DNA of 19,138 nucleotides. It comes from Bacillota bacterium (GTDB taxonomy: Bacteria; Bacillota_A; Clostridia; Lachnospirales; Lachnospiraceae). The stretch lies in NCBI GenBank assembly GCA_023443925.1, contig JAEZSL010000108.1:1-19138 (forward strand), read 5' to 3'. The position numbers and the translations under genes are program-made. Position 1 is the first letter of the stretch; each line of letters starts with the position of its first letter. Positions 7,485 to 14,395 of the stretch are shown in pieces. Below the pieces are notes generated by a model that did not search any database, was not told the DNA's origin, and was given only the letters and a program-made list of their open reading frames with translations.

Positions 7485-7937
7485 ATGAGCTGTCTGATTT
7501 GCGAAAGAATCGAAATGATCAAAAATGGAACAAATCCATATTTTGTTACAGAACTTGAAACTGGTTATGTTGTGTTAGGGGATCACCAGCGTTATAAGGG
7601 TTATACCTGCTTTTTAAGCAAAATACATGTTACAGAGCTGCATTTAATGAATTATAAATACAGAATAAAACATTTGGAAGAGATGAGCCTTGTAGCTGAA
7701 GCGGTATATAATGTGTTTGAGGCTGATAAAATGAATCATGCAATGCTGGGTAATCTGGACAGCCATGTTCATTGGCACCTGATACCAAGAATAAAAGGTG
7801 ATGCACCTGTGGGAGCTCCAATATGGAGATTGCCGGATGAGGAATTATTTCATGAATCATATCGTCCGGATAAAGCTGAATTAATTAATATGGCACAGAA
7901 ATTAAGAGACGGGATTAATAGACTATTACACTATTGA
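7485..7937 (+). CDS. HIT-family nucleotide hydrolase
   Basis: The 150-aa protein has the histidine triad HVHWHLIPR (H94, H96, H98); by family knowledge the middle histidine attacks the alpha-phosphate of nucleotide conjugates. LGNLDSH just before it supplies the conserved Asn. The N-terminal CLIC pair (C3, C6) resembles the zinc-binding start of many HIT proteins. The family hydrolyses dinucleoside polyphosphates or AMP/GMP conjugates; the exact substrate cannot be told. The start follows AAGGAAGG (7470-7477) by seven bases. The former racemase gene begins 22 bases after its stop with its own strong ribosome site, so the two were probably an operon. Confidence 0.9.
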   Translation: MSCLICERIEMIKNGTNPYFVTELETGYVVLGDHQRYKGYTCFLSKIHVTELHLMNYKYRIKHLEEMSLVAEAVYNVFEADKMNHAMLGNLDSHVHWHLIPRIKGDAPVGAPIWRLPDEELFHESYRPDKAELINMAQKLRDGINRLLHY

Positions 7938-7958
7938 TTCATTAAGGAGGGAATGCGC

Positions 7959-8193
7959 ATGAAAACTATCGGTATTATTGGCGGAATGAGTTGGGAATCA
8001 ACAGCTATTATTATCTTGAATTAAATAGATACATAAATAGAAAGCTAGGTGAATATTACAGCGCTAAATGTATACTATACAATGTACAGTATCAGGAAAT
8101 TAAGCAAGTACATAAAAAAGGTGATTGGAACGTGCAGGTAATATTTTAAGTGAAGCGGCGTTGACTCTGCAAAATACAGGCGCTGATGGAATT
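7959..8193 (+). pseudogene. aspartate/glutamate racemase remnant
   Basis: This is the N-terminal third of an Asp/Glu (PLP-independent) racemase of the YgeA type. A strong AAGGAGGG site (7944-7951) precedes ATG 7959, and the product begins MKTIGIIGGMSWESTA. A one-base loss near 8007 moves the frame to YYLELNRYINRKLGEYYSAK. A second loss, in a G-run at 8127-8128 (GDW to ERAG), moves it again to ILSEAALTLQNTGADGI. Homology then ends abruptly at 8193, just where the family continues with the catalytic cysteine region (GADGIVLCTNT). The gene therefore lacks both catalytic cysteines and most of the fold and cannot be active. The downstream sequence up to 8286 appears to be unrelated leader DNA of the next gene. 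Confidence 0.8.
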
Positions 8194-8286
8194 ACCAGTG
8201 GTAACTTCTATATTATCTGGAATTTCTTGACTATATTAATATTGTACAATACAAGAAAATATGGAAAGTTACGGGAAGTATTTAAC

Positions 8287-8753
8287 ATGAAGAAATTATT
8301 TTTTTATATATCATGCTGAGTGTATTAATATTTGCTAATTGTTCAAATAAAGAAACTAACGAACCAAAACAAGATATTGTTAATCACAACTATACTTTTA
8401 AAGATGAAAATGATATGTGGGCTGCTGAGTATAAGGTAGTTGGTACTGAGACTTTTACTGAAAAGGATGGTTTACTTGATGTAGAAACTGAATCAAACAA
8501 TGAGTAACAGTAACTTACAAAGGGGAACTAACGGCTTTATCATCCGTTAAACATATGGAAATTTCATATGAAAGTAGTACTAATGGTGGAAAGATGATAA
8601 ATGATTATGATAAAGATGAGTGTATAACTTCTAAAGCATTTATTATAAGCTCTGGCCGGAAAAAACTGCGCTATACCAAGCGAAAACGATATCATTAAAG
8701 TTTATATAAATATTGATGGGGTTGAGAATATGCTTGAACTAAAAAATAAATAA
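8287..8753 (+). pseudogene. broken lipoprotein gene (three frameshifts)
   Basis: Three overlapping frames read in order describe one small secreted lipoprotein. ATG 8287 begins MKKLFF; adding one T to the T7 run at 8299-8305 continues it into LYIMLSVLIFANC, a complete lipoprotein signal with lipobox Cys. The frame then runs through FKDENDMWAAEYKVVGTETFTEKDG to a stop at 8505. A shift there continues as TVTYKGELTALSSVKHMEISYES. A surplus A in the A6 run at 8660-8665 must be removed to read KNCAIPSENDIIKVYINIDG to the final stop at 8751-8753. Intact it would have about 150 residues. Two of the three lesions are in homopolymers, so sequencing error or slippage is possible. I recognise no named family. 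Confidence 0.72.
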
Positions 8754-8785
8754 TAATATGAAAAATATAAAGGGCTTTAGAATGT

Positions 8786-8848
8786 AAAAATCCATGAAAC
8801 GTTGTCAAAGGTAAGAAATTCAGCTTTTACTACGCTTCATGGATTTTT
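8786..8848 (+). terminator. 13-bp inverted repeat after the broken lipoprotein gene
   Basis: AAAAATCCATGAA (8786-8798) is perfectly complementary to TTCATGGATTTTT (8836-8848). The 37-base loop contains a minor internal GTAA/TTAC pairing. The 3' arm ends in five T, so it can act as a terminator in either direction. The long loop is unusual for a simple terminator. Confidence 0.55.
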
Positions 8849-8942
8849 ATTGTAATTAAGGCATCATCGAATTACAGGTTAATATTAAATAGTATTATAG
8901 AGTGTATTACAGATTTTGCCAATATAAGGAATTTATTATTGT

Positions 8943-9425
8943 ATGAGTTTTGGAAGTATTATTGTTTTCATTAACATAGATAAAGATAAAAACATTATTA
9001 TTAATGGTGGACCGGATAAAGAAGGAGGATTTTCCTATAATTCCGATGGAACTGTAACATTAGGGGAAGGAATGGTATCGAATGGATTTTGGGATTCTGA
9101 AACTGGAGCAATTGTTGATCAAGGCACCTTACTAAAACCCATAGACAGAAAAATTAGGGGAAGAATATCGTTTAGTCAGAATATCCCGGATACTAGAAAT
9201 TATCTACTTATAATAATGATTGATTATGTACAACAATCATTTTGTATTGATAATAATAAATATTCAACTTATTCTTTTTCATTAAAGGGTAATTAAAGTA
9301 AACTCATTAATGTGGAAGTGTCTTTAACTGAATTAAATTCAAAAGAGTTTGAATATATGATTATCAGTGAACCTAATATGAAAGAATTTTCCATTGATAA
9401 TAAAAACGAGTGGAATAAAAAATAA
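8943..9425 (+). pseudogene. unknown ORF with one in-frame stop codon
   Basis: One frame of 160 codons is interrupted by a single TAA at 9294-9296. The first part (117 aa) contains FSYNSDGTVTLGEGMVSNGF and NYLLIIMIDYVQQSFCI. After the stop the same frame continues without shift as SKLINVEVSLTELNSKEF to TAA 9423-9425. The uninterrupted downstream reading suggests a recent nonsense mutation or a sequencing error rather than two genes. A possible ribosome site AAGGA (8926-8930) precedes ATG 8943. The N-terminus has no proper signal peptide and may itself be truncated. The final stop overlaps the next ATG (TAATG). I recognise no family. Confidence 0.6.
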
Positions 9426-9592
9426 TGAAAAGGTTAACAAGACTTTTCTTAATTATGTGTATTACTCTCTTTAATATATTACCAGTTATGACTGAAGCAA
9501 TAGAGGATACCTATAAAGATGATGGGAACATAACAATGGGAGAAAGAGCATTATCAAACGGAGGTATAAGGTTGAATACTGAATACCGATAA
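9425..9592 (+). CDS. small secreted protein, truncated paralogue of the preceding ORF
   Basis: The 55-aa product starts with a clear signal peptide (MKRLTRLFLIMCITLFNILP, cleavage perhaps near residue 24-26). It then contains YKDDGNITMGERALSNGG, which resembles YNSDGTVTLGEGMVSNGF in the preceding ORF. The frame ends soon after the shared segment, so this is probably the 5' end of a second family member, cut short. It begins within the stop codon of the preceding ORF (TAATG), so its translation may depend on coupling; I see no strong ribosome site of its own. Function unknown. Confidence 0.45.
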   Translation: MKRLTRLFLIMCITLFNILPVMTEAIEDTYKDDGNITMGERALSNGGIRLNTEYR

Positions 9593-9615
9593 TTGATAGT
9601 TCTGGAATAAAAAGG

Positions 9616-9644
9616 TAGAGATAATTTATAGCCGATGATATAAT
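9616..9644 (+). promoter_or_regulatory. extended -10 promoter for the methyltransferase gene
   Basis: TGATATAAT (9636-9644) is a perfect extended -10 element. TAGAGA at 9616-9621, 17 bases upstream, is a partial -35 match (4 of 6). The predicted transcript start is near 9651, with the ATG at 9685. Confidence 0.6.
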
Positions 9645-9684
9645 AAGTTTGATACAAATTTATATGATGGACGGAGAAGGGGTA

Positions 9685-10437
9685 ATGAAAGATAATAATA
9701 TATTAATTAAAAATAAGTTAAGTTGGGATACTATAGCTGATGAATGGTTCGGGTCAACCTCACTACCTACATATGGTCCAACGTTACCAAATGAAGATAC
9801 TTTGAATTTGTTTAATTCATTAGATGATAAAAAAGTTTTGGATATTGGTTGTGGTAGTGGACATTCTTTGCTATATGCCGCTAAACGAGGGGCAAAAGAA
9901 CTGTGGGGATTAGATTTATCGTCAAAACAAATAGAGAATGCAGGAAAGCTTTTAACAGAAAATAACATAAATGCAAATTTATTTGTATCACCTATGGAAG
10001 ATAACCCTGGTATTCCAGAAAATTATTTCGATTTTGCATACTCAATATATGCATTCGGGTGGACCACTGATTTAAAGCTATCCATAGATTTAGTGTGTAA
10101 ATACTTAAAGAAATCTGGTGTCTTTATATTTTCTTGGGACAACCCATTGATGCAGTGTATTAAAACAGAAGACAACAAATATACAATTTCCAGATCGTAT
10201 TTGGAGGAAGCTAATATTGATATCTTAAAAGGCAATCAGGCGTTGAGTATAAAGAACTGGAAATTGTCTTCCTATATTAATGAACTGGCATCTGCAGGAT
10301 TTAAAATAGACAGATTGGTTGAAGAGACTGATAAGGACATTCTAACTCAGGAACAAGATTTTTCATTAAAATACTATTCTAAGCACAAGGCAAAATTAAT
10401 TAATACATCGTTTATTATCAAAGCAATTAAGCTATAA
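9685..10437 (+). CDS. class I SAM-dependent methyltransferase
   Basis: The 250-aa protein has the Rossmann SAM-binding motif I VLDIGCGSGHS (51-61), an acidic residue D77 in LWGLDLS at the end of the second strand, and a motif-IV-like segment FDFAYSIYAFGW near 113-124. The C-terminal half (about 150-250) is less conserved and probably sets substrate choice. The ATG at 9685 is chosen because GGAG (9673-9676) precedes it by eight bases; earlier in-frame starts at 9649, 9664 and 9667 lack a site. It has its own extended -10 promoter and appears intact. The substrate is unknown; the layout fits small-molecule methyltransferases of the UbiE/YcgJ type. Its GC content is low like the rest of this accessory stretch. 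Confidence 0.85.
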   Translation: MKDNNILIKNKLSWDTIADEWFGSTSLPTYGPTLPNEDTLNLFNSLDDKKVLDIGCGSGHSLLYAAKRGAKELWGLDLSSKQIENAGKLLTENNINANLFVSPMEDNPGIPENYFDFAYSIYAFGWTTDLKLSIDLVCKYLKKSGVFIFSWDNPLMQCIKTEDNKYTISRSYLEEANIDILKGNQALSIKNWKLSSYINELASAGFKIDRLVEETDKDILTQEQDFSLKYYSKHKAKLINTSFIIKAIKL

Positions 10438-10498
10438 AAGAATTAGATTTGAGGTATCATTGTTTAATATGGAGTTGAAGGCAAAGAGCCTCTGGTGA

Positions 10499-10657
10499 TG
10501 GAAATATATCAAAAATGCGGAATACTACCTTGGAAGTAGCAAAGTAGATAATGGTTATGAGTATGACATTAAGCTGCTATCGTATGTATTGCGAAACAGT
10601 GATTATACTAGAACAATGTATTTATATAATTTATCGTTATCATATATTCTTTTATAA
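10499..10657 (+). pseudogene. possible gene remnant (3' end only)
   Basis: Directly after a TGA at 10496-10498 an open frame of 52 codons encodes WKYIKNAEYYLGSSK and YDIKLLSYVLRNSDYTR, then stops at 10655-10657. The composition looks protein-like, but no start codon or ribosome site is placed properly. I suspect the tail of a decayed gene; no family is recognised. The rest of the 10438-10704 gap has no other gene. A TATAAT at 10653-10658 with TTATCG 16 bases upstream may be the promoter of the following HD gene. Confidence 0.25.
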
Positions 10658-10704
10658 TTAATCTCAATTTAAAAATTACGAACTATAGAATACGAGGTGA
10701 GCAG

Positions 10705-11316
10705 TTGAATATTTGTAACTACCAATATATTAACACAACTGAGTTAACTGGAGATATTGAGGTGGATGTTAATAATTTTCTTTTACAAAATAATCAGAAA
10801 AAAACTTTAGAACATGTTATCGAAGTTGCAAAAACTAATAAAGAAATAGCAGTAAAATATAATTTGGATGAAAAAATATGTATTATAAGTGGCTTTCTAC
10901 ATGACATAAGTGTAGTAATACATCCTAATGATATGTTAAATTACATGATAGAAAATAATTTGTTTGTTGATGAATCTGAAAGGAAGTATCCATACATATT
11001 ACATCAAAGAATTTCAAAGATAATAGCAAAAAACTTTTTTAACATATCTGATAAAACAATATTGTCTGCCATCGAATGTCATTCAACATTAAAAGCTAAT
11101 CCTTCTAAGTATGACATGGCTCTTTTTATTGCAGATAAACTTTCATGGGACAAAGAAGGAACACCTCCTTTTTATGATATAGTAAGTGAAAATCTATCAT
11201 TTTCTTTAGAAAAAGCATGTCTTTCATATATAAATTATATTATAGATAATAATATGATTTTGCATCCTCATTCATGGATAATAGAGAGTAAAAAATATCT
11301 AGAAATATCAATATAG
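10705..11316 (+). CDS. HD-domain hydrolase, YqeK-like
   Basis: The 203-aa protein carries a complete HD metal-binding signature: H37 in LEHVIEVA, H66-D67 in SGFLHDIS, and D144 in FIADKLSWDKEG, with H100 and H126 as extra conserved histidines. The order and the ADK...R/D...F pattern match YqeK, the symmetrical diadenosine-tetraphosphate hydrolase family of Firmicutes, and related predicted HD phosphohydrolases. The N-terminal 30 residues are variable. The TTG start at 10705 follows GAGGTGA (10694-10700) closely; no in-frame ATG lies before the HD core. The usual nadD neighbour of yqeK is absent, so this may be a stand-alone paralogue with another nucleotide substrate. It could act on the same class of molecules as the HIT protein upstream. 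Confidence 0.8.
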   Translation: MNICNYQYINTTELTGDIEVDVNNFLLQNNQKKTLEHVIEVAKTNKEIAVKYNLDEKICIISGFLHDISVVIHPNDMLNYMIENNLFVDESERKYPYILHQRISKIIAKNFFNISDKTILSAIECHSTLKANPSKYDMALFIADKLSWDKEGTPPFYDIVSENLSFSLEKACLSYINYIIDNNMILHPHSWIIESKKYLEISI

Positions 11317-11376
11317 GTTAAAGTTTTCTTTTATTAAGCAAAAACCTAAATGAGGCAGTGAAAAGGGGTGATAGTT

Positions 11377-11862
11377 TTGCAAATTAGTGTTGTACCGATG
11401 CAAATTGAGCAAAAATCCGTATTAGTCCAATTAATGGAACTTTATATGTATGATTTTTCTTTGTATTCCGACGAAGATATAAATGAATACGGTTATTTTG
11501 GGTATTCTCACATCGATGATTATTGGAATGATGAGGGTCGATTTCCCTATCTAATAAGGGTAGACGAAAAAATAGCCGGTTTTATACTTGTGCGTAGTTG
11601 CTGTGAATATAATGTATTGCTAAATCCTCATAATATTGCAGAATTTTTTATCATGCATAAATACCGCAGACTTGGTGTTGGCAAATTATCTGCAATGAAA
11701 GTTTTTGATATGCACAAAGGAGGTTGGGAAATTTCTCAATGGTCAAACAATCTTCCGGCTCAAAAATTCTGGAAAGCAGTAATTAATGAATATACAAATG
11801 GTCATTATAATGTTTTTGGTGCTCTAGAAGACGGACATATTGGATTTACTTTTAATAATTAG
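11377..11862 (+). CDS. GNAT-family N-acetyltransferase
   Basis: This 161-aa protein transfers an acetyl group from acetyl-CoA to an unknown amine. The acetyl-CoA-binding motif A reads HKYRRLGVGK (94-103), preceded by strand IAEFFI. It is followed by a helix and the SNNLPAQKFWKAV segment, typical of motif B, where the Asn and the KFW helix place the cofactor. I chose TTG 11377 because AAGGGGTGAT (11363-11372) is a near-perfect ribosome site spaced for it; GTG 11368 lies inside that site. It looks intact. The N-terminal part, rich in Asp, Glu and Tyr, should form the substrate pocket. Confidence 0.87.
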   Translation: MQISVVPMQIEQKSVLVQLMELYMYDFSLYSDEDINEYGYFGYSHIDDYWNDEGRFPYLIRVDEKIAGFILVRSCCEYNVLLNPHNIAEFFIMHKYRRLGVGKLSAMKVFDMHKGGWEISQWSNNLPAQKFWKAVINEYTNGHYNVFGALEDGHIGFTFNN

Positions 11863-11944
11863 TCACTCATCTAGCAAGGCTAATAGTTTAATATTATTGA
11901 AAAGAGGAAAGTTTTATTGCCTATTAAAATTCAGAGGGAAGAAC

Positions 11945-12457
11945 ATGAACATATCAATTGTCTTTGGCTCACATAAAATCGAAGGAAAGAATAAAGAAAT
12001 TGAAGCAGCAATTAAAAATCTTGATATACCACATGTCTTTGATTTTATCAGGTTAGCAGAAATGAATATATCACCTACATTGACTCCCCACTATGAAGAC
12101 GATATGTTTGATAATATTTTAGAAAGAATGGTCTCTGCTGATGTAATACTGCTTGTTGTACCCGTATATTGTCCATATCCTGCTAAATTTGTTGCGTTGA
12201 TGGAAAGGTTATTAGAGGTATCTTATCTAAAACCGAATAAACCTTTATTAGGAAAAAAGACAGCAATTGTATATTACTGCTCGACTAAAATATGTGATGA
12301 GAAACCGCTTAAAACATTGTTTCAAAAATATTTGATGAATGAATATAACTTTGATATTCCAAATTATGAGGGTTATATAAATAATGAAATCAACCCAAAT
12401 GAAAAATATGATAATGATGTTACAGAATATGTATTGGATATTTTGAAAAACCTGTGA
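11945..12457 (+). CDS. flavodoxin-like NAD(P)H-dependent oxidoreductase
   Basis: The 170-aa product has a flavodoxin-type alpha/beta fold. An N-terminal strand IVFGSH leads into a phosphate-loop-like turn (GSHKIEGKNKEI), then strand ADVILLVVPVYCPYPAKFVALMERL, as in NADPH-dependent FMN reductases. The P-loop differs from the usual GSPR..GNT, so FMN binding is likely but not certain. The ATG at 11945 follows GAGGGA (11934-11939) by five bases; an upstream in-frame start overlaps the acetyltransferase gene and lacks a site. Role unknown; related proteins reduce quinones, azo or nitro compounds. It sits 82 bases after the acetyltransferase, in the same direction, so cotranscription is plausible. 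Confidence 0.75.
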   Translation: MNISIVFGSHKIEGKNKEIEAAIKNLDIPHVFDFIRLAEMNISPTLTPHYEDDMFDNILERMVSADVILLVVPVYCPYPAKFVALMERLLEVSYLKPNKPLLGKKTAIVYYCSTKICDEKPLKTLFQKYLMNEYNFDIPNYEGYINNEINPNEKYDNDVTEYVLDILKNL

Positions 12458-12491
12458 AATGTCAGTCAAATGGTCAGATTTGAGGGTTTTT
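12446..12491 (+). terminator. probable terminator after the flavodoxin-like gene
   Basis: AAAAACC (12446-12452), within the last codons, pairs with GGTTTTT (12485-12491). An alternative inner stem TCAAAT/ATTTGA lies inside. The structure ends in five T. It is moderate in strength and overlaps the stop codon. Confidence 0.5.
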
Positions 12492-12553
12492 AAATATACA
12501 ATCTTAGCTATTACGAAAAAAATGGTTTATGGTTAATAGAGGGAGGGTGTTTC

Positions 12554-12623
12554 ATGGATATTAAGCAATAGGGATAAAGCCAGATTAGTCACGGAGCATT
12601 TCGTATTTTTCCTGATTCATTGA
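12554..12623 (+). pseudogene. short gene remnant with duplicated leader
   Basis: A good ribosome site (GGGAGGG, 12541-12547) precedes ATG 12554, but the frame stops after MDIKQ. One frameshift allows RDKARLVTEHFVFF before another stop at 12621. The leader upstream (12518-12559) closely resembles the leader of the broken methyltransferase gene (13364-13406). It appears to be the 5' end of a decayed gene of unknown family. Confidence 0.35.
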
Positions 12624-12633
12624 TTTAGCTGAT

Positions 12634-12661
12634 TTGAAGCAGGTATAGAATTTTTTATAGA
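12634..12661 (+). promoter_or_regulatory. possible promoter for the HAD phosphatase gene
   Basis: TTGAAG (12634-12639) and TATAGA (12656-12661) are separated by 16 bases. The start codon at 12697 lies about 30 bases after the predicted transcript start. Confidence 0.4.
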
Positions 12662-12696
12662 GTAGCTTAAGTTTGCTTCCAAAGAGAAGGATGTGA

Positions 12697-13323
12697 ATGA
12701 ATTTGATTAAAGATATTATATGGGATTTTGATGGAACTTTGTTTGATACATATCCAGGAACAGTTAGTGCATTTATAAAAGCACTTCAGGATTGTGGTAT
12801 AGTTGAGACAGATGACAATGTACGGAACTACCTTAAGGTATCAGGCAGGTTTGCTGTTGCACATTTTAAAGAGTTATATGGTTTAGGTAATACTTTCATA
12901 GAGAAATATACTTCATATAAAAAAGCCATAAATCCAGAGATGATCGAACCTTTCCCATATGCAGATGAAGTATGCAGGCGATTTGTTGATTTAGGTGGTA
13001 GAAACTATATTATCACTCATAGAGGAGTTTCAACAATTAAATTTCTTAAGCACTACGGAATGGTGAGTTGTTTTACAGAAATAATTACAAGACAATATGG
13101 ATTTAAACGAAAACCAGACCCTGAAGCATTCATATATCTGATTGAAAAGTACCAAATTGATAAAAATACAGCGTTAGTAATTGGAGATAGAGAATGTGAT
13201 GTTTTAGGAGGAAAGGCTGTAGGAATTAAGACATGTTTATATAATACTAACAATATATCACTTAGTATAGAAACTGATTTTTATTTAGATTCTTTAGAAA
13301 ACTTAGTTCATATAATAAAATAA
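12697..13323 (+). CDS. HAD hydrolase, phosphoglycolate phosphatase-like
   Basis: This 208-aa enzyme is a C1-capped HAD phosphatase. Motif I is WDFDGTLFDT with nucleophile D10 and acid/base D12, motif II is IITHRG with T107, motif III is K139 in FKRKPDPEAF, and motif IV is VIGDRECDVLGG with D164 and D168. The helical cap lies between motifs I and II (about 18-90). The set is complete, so it should be active on a phosphorylated small molecule, with phosphoglycolate or a sugar phosphate as family examples. The ATG at 12697 follows GAGAAGG (12684-12690) by six bases; an ATG at 12691 stops at once. It is the best-preserved gene between two damaged ones. Confidence 0.9.
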   Translation: MNLIKDIIWDFDGTLFDTYPGTVSAFIKALQDCGIVETDDNVRNYLKVSGRFAVAHFKELYGLGNTFIEKYTSYKKAINPEMIEPFPYADEVCRRFVDLGGRNYIITHRGVSTIKFLKHYGMVSCFTEIITRQYGFKRKPDPEAFIYLIEKYQIDKNTALVIGDRECDVLGGKAVGIKTCLYNTNNISLSIETDFYLDSLENLVHIIK

Positions 13324-13400
13324 CTTGATAAGTAATCATTACAAAAAAGATCTATTGCGAATTAAAAATGATTTATAATTTATTTAAAGGAGGATGTTTC

Positions 13401-14110
13401 ATGGATTATGTTAAATATACATTTAATGCTGAAAAATATTCAAAATATCGTACGGAATATCCGAAAGAATTTATGATTATCTATATGAAAATGTTGGATT
13501 AAATAATAATTCAATCATAGCTGATATTGGTTCAGGTACTGGGAAACTTTGTAAACAACTATTATTAAAAGGTAGCCAAGTATATTCCGTTGAACCTAAT
13601 GATGATATGAGAAGAGTTGCAGAAAAGGACTTATCAAAGTTCTCGAACTTTGTTCCTATCAATGGAACAGCAGAAAATACAACTTTACAGAATTCAAGCG
13701 TCGATTTCATAACAGTTGGAACTGCTTTTCATTGGTTTGACATGGAGCAATTTAAAAAAGAATGTCAGAGGATATTAAGACCAAATGGAAAGGTAATTTT
13801 AGTCTGGATAAGCAGACCAGTAAATAGGATTAAAAATTTTGAAATTAATTATGATGGGATAAGTGGTGGAAAAGAAGAAAAACCGGAGTTGATTTCACCT
13901 TTTTTCAATGATAATAATTGTGAATATAAGATTTTTGATGAAGCATCTTCCTATACCAAAGATACTTTTATTGGACGGGCTTTATCTACCTATGATAAAT
14001 TGACGGACATAAAATATATTGATGAACTTTCTAGTCTATTTGATAATCACAAAGTAAATGAGAAAATTATGATTACTCTTTATACACGTAGTTTTGTAGG
14101 TGGGGTTTGA
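13401..14110 (+). pseudogene. SAM-dependent methyltransferase gene with one frameshift
   Basis: A very strong AAAGGAGG site (13386-13393) leads to ATG 13401 and the start MDYVKYTFNAEKYSKYR. The frame fails near 13471-13475; adding one base (most simply a T in TTTATGAT) restores EF-DYLYENVGL and then the SAM motif IADIGSGTGK. The rest is uninterrupted, with FITVGTAFHWFD and LRPNGKVILVW, to TGA 14108-14110. Restored, it would be about 236 residues, a class I Methyltransf_11-type enzyme of the TAM/YcgJ group. As written, only an internal start could give product, without the complete N-terminus. Because only one base is wrong, a sequencing error or a very recent mutation is likely. Confidence 0.82.
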
Positions 14111-14147
14111 AAAAAATTTGTAAGTATTTAGTAAGGAAACGGTATAC

Positions 14148-14184
14148 ACCTATCAACTATTATTATAAGGTTGATAGGTTTTTT
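14148..14184 (+). terminator. intrinsic terminator after the methyltransferase gene
   Basis: ACCTATCAAC (14148-14157) pairs perfectly with GTTGATAGGT (14170-14179) over a 12-base loop, followed by a run of T to 14184. It is a strong terminator 37 bases after the stop codon and closes the accessory stretch. Confidence 0.88.
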
Positions 14185-14395
14185 AATTCACTTAACTAAA
14201 ATTTCCCGGTTCTTTTGGGGGTAATAATAAGATTGTTGATTCGCTGTAGTTTTATAAGCGTACGCAGATTATTTAAATCATTATTAATTAACTCTGTATA
14301 TATTAACTTTTAACTTATTATAAGGGCAAATAATAGTAATAGTTAGTTCCTGAAATCAATATATTAATAATGAGAACATATTCTGTGGTGAATCT

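Noticed and set aside
8287..8753. Programmed ribosomal frameshifting in the lipoprotein gene
   Set aside because: Three separate shifts are needed and there is no slippery heptamer with a following pseudoknot; decay or sequencing error is simpler.
12248..12469. 73-aa minus-strand frame opposite the flavodoxin-like gene
   Set aside because: It is a hydrophobic mirror frame of AT-rich coding sequence with no ribosome site.
9685..14110. Integron-like cassette array, suggested by single small genes such as GNAT, HAD and methyltransferases
   Set aside because: No integrase and no attC-like inverted repeats recur between the genes; only one leader pair is shared.
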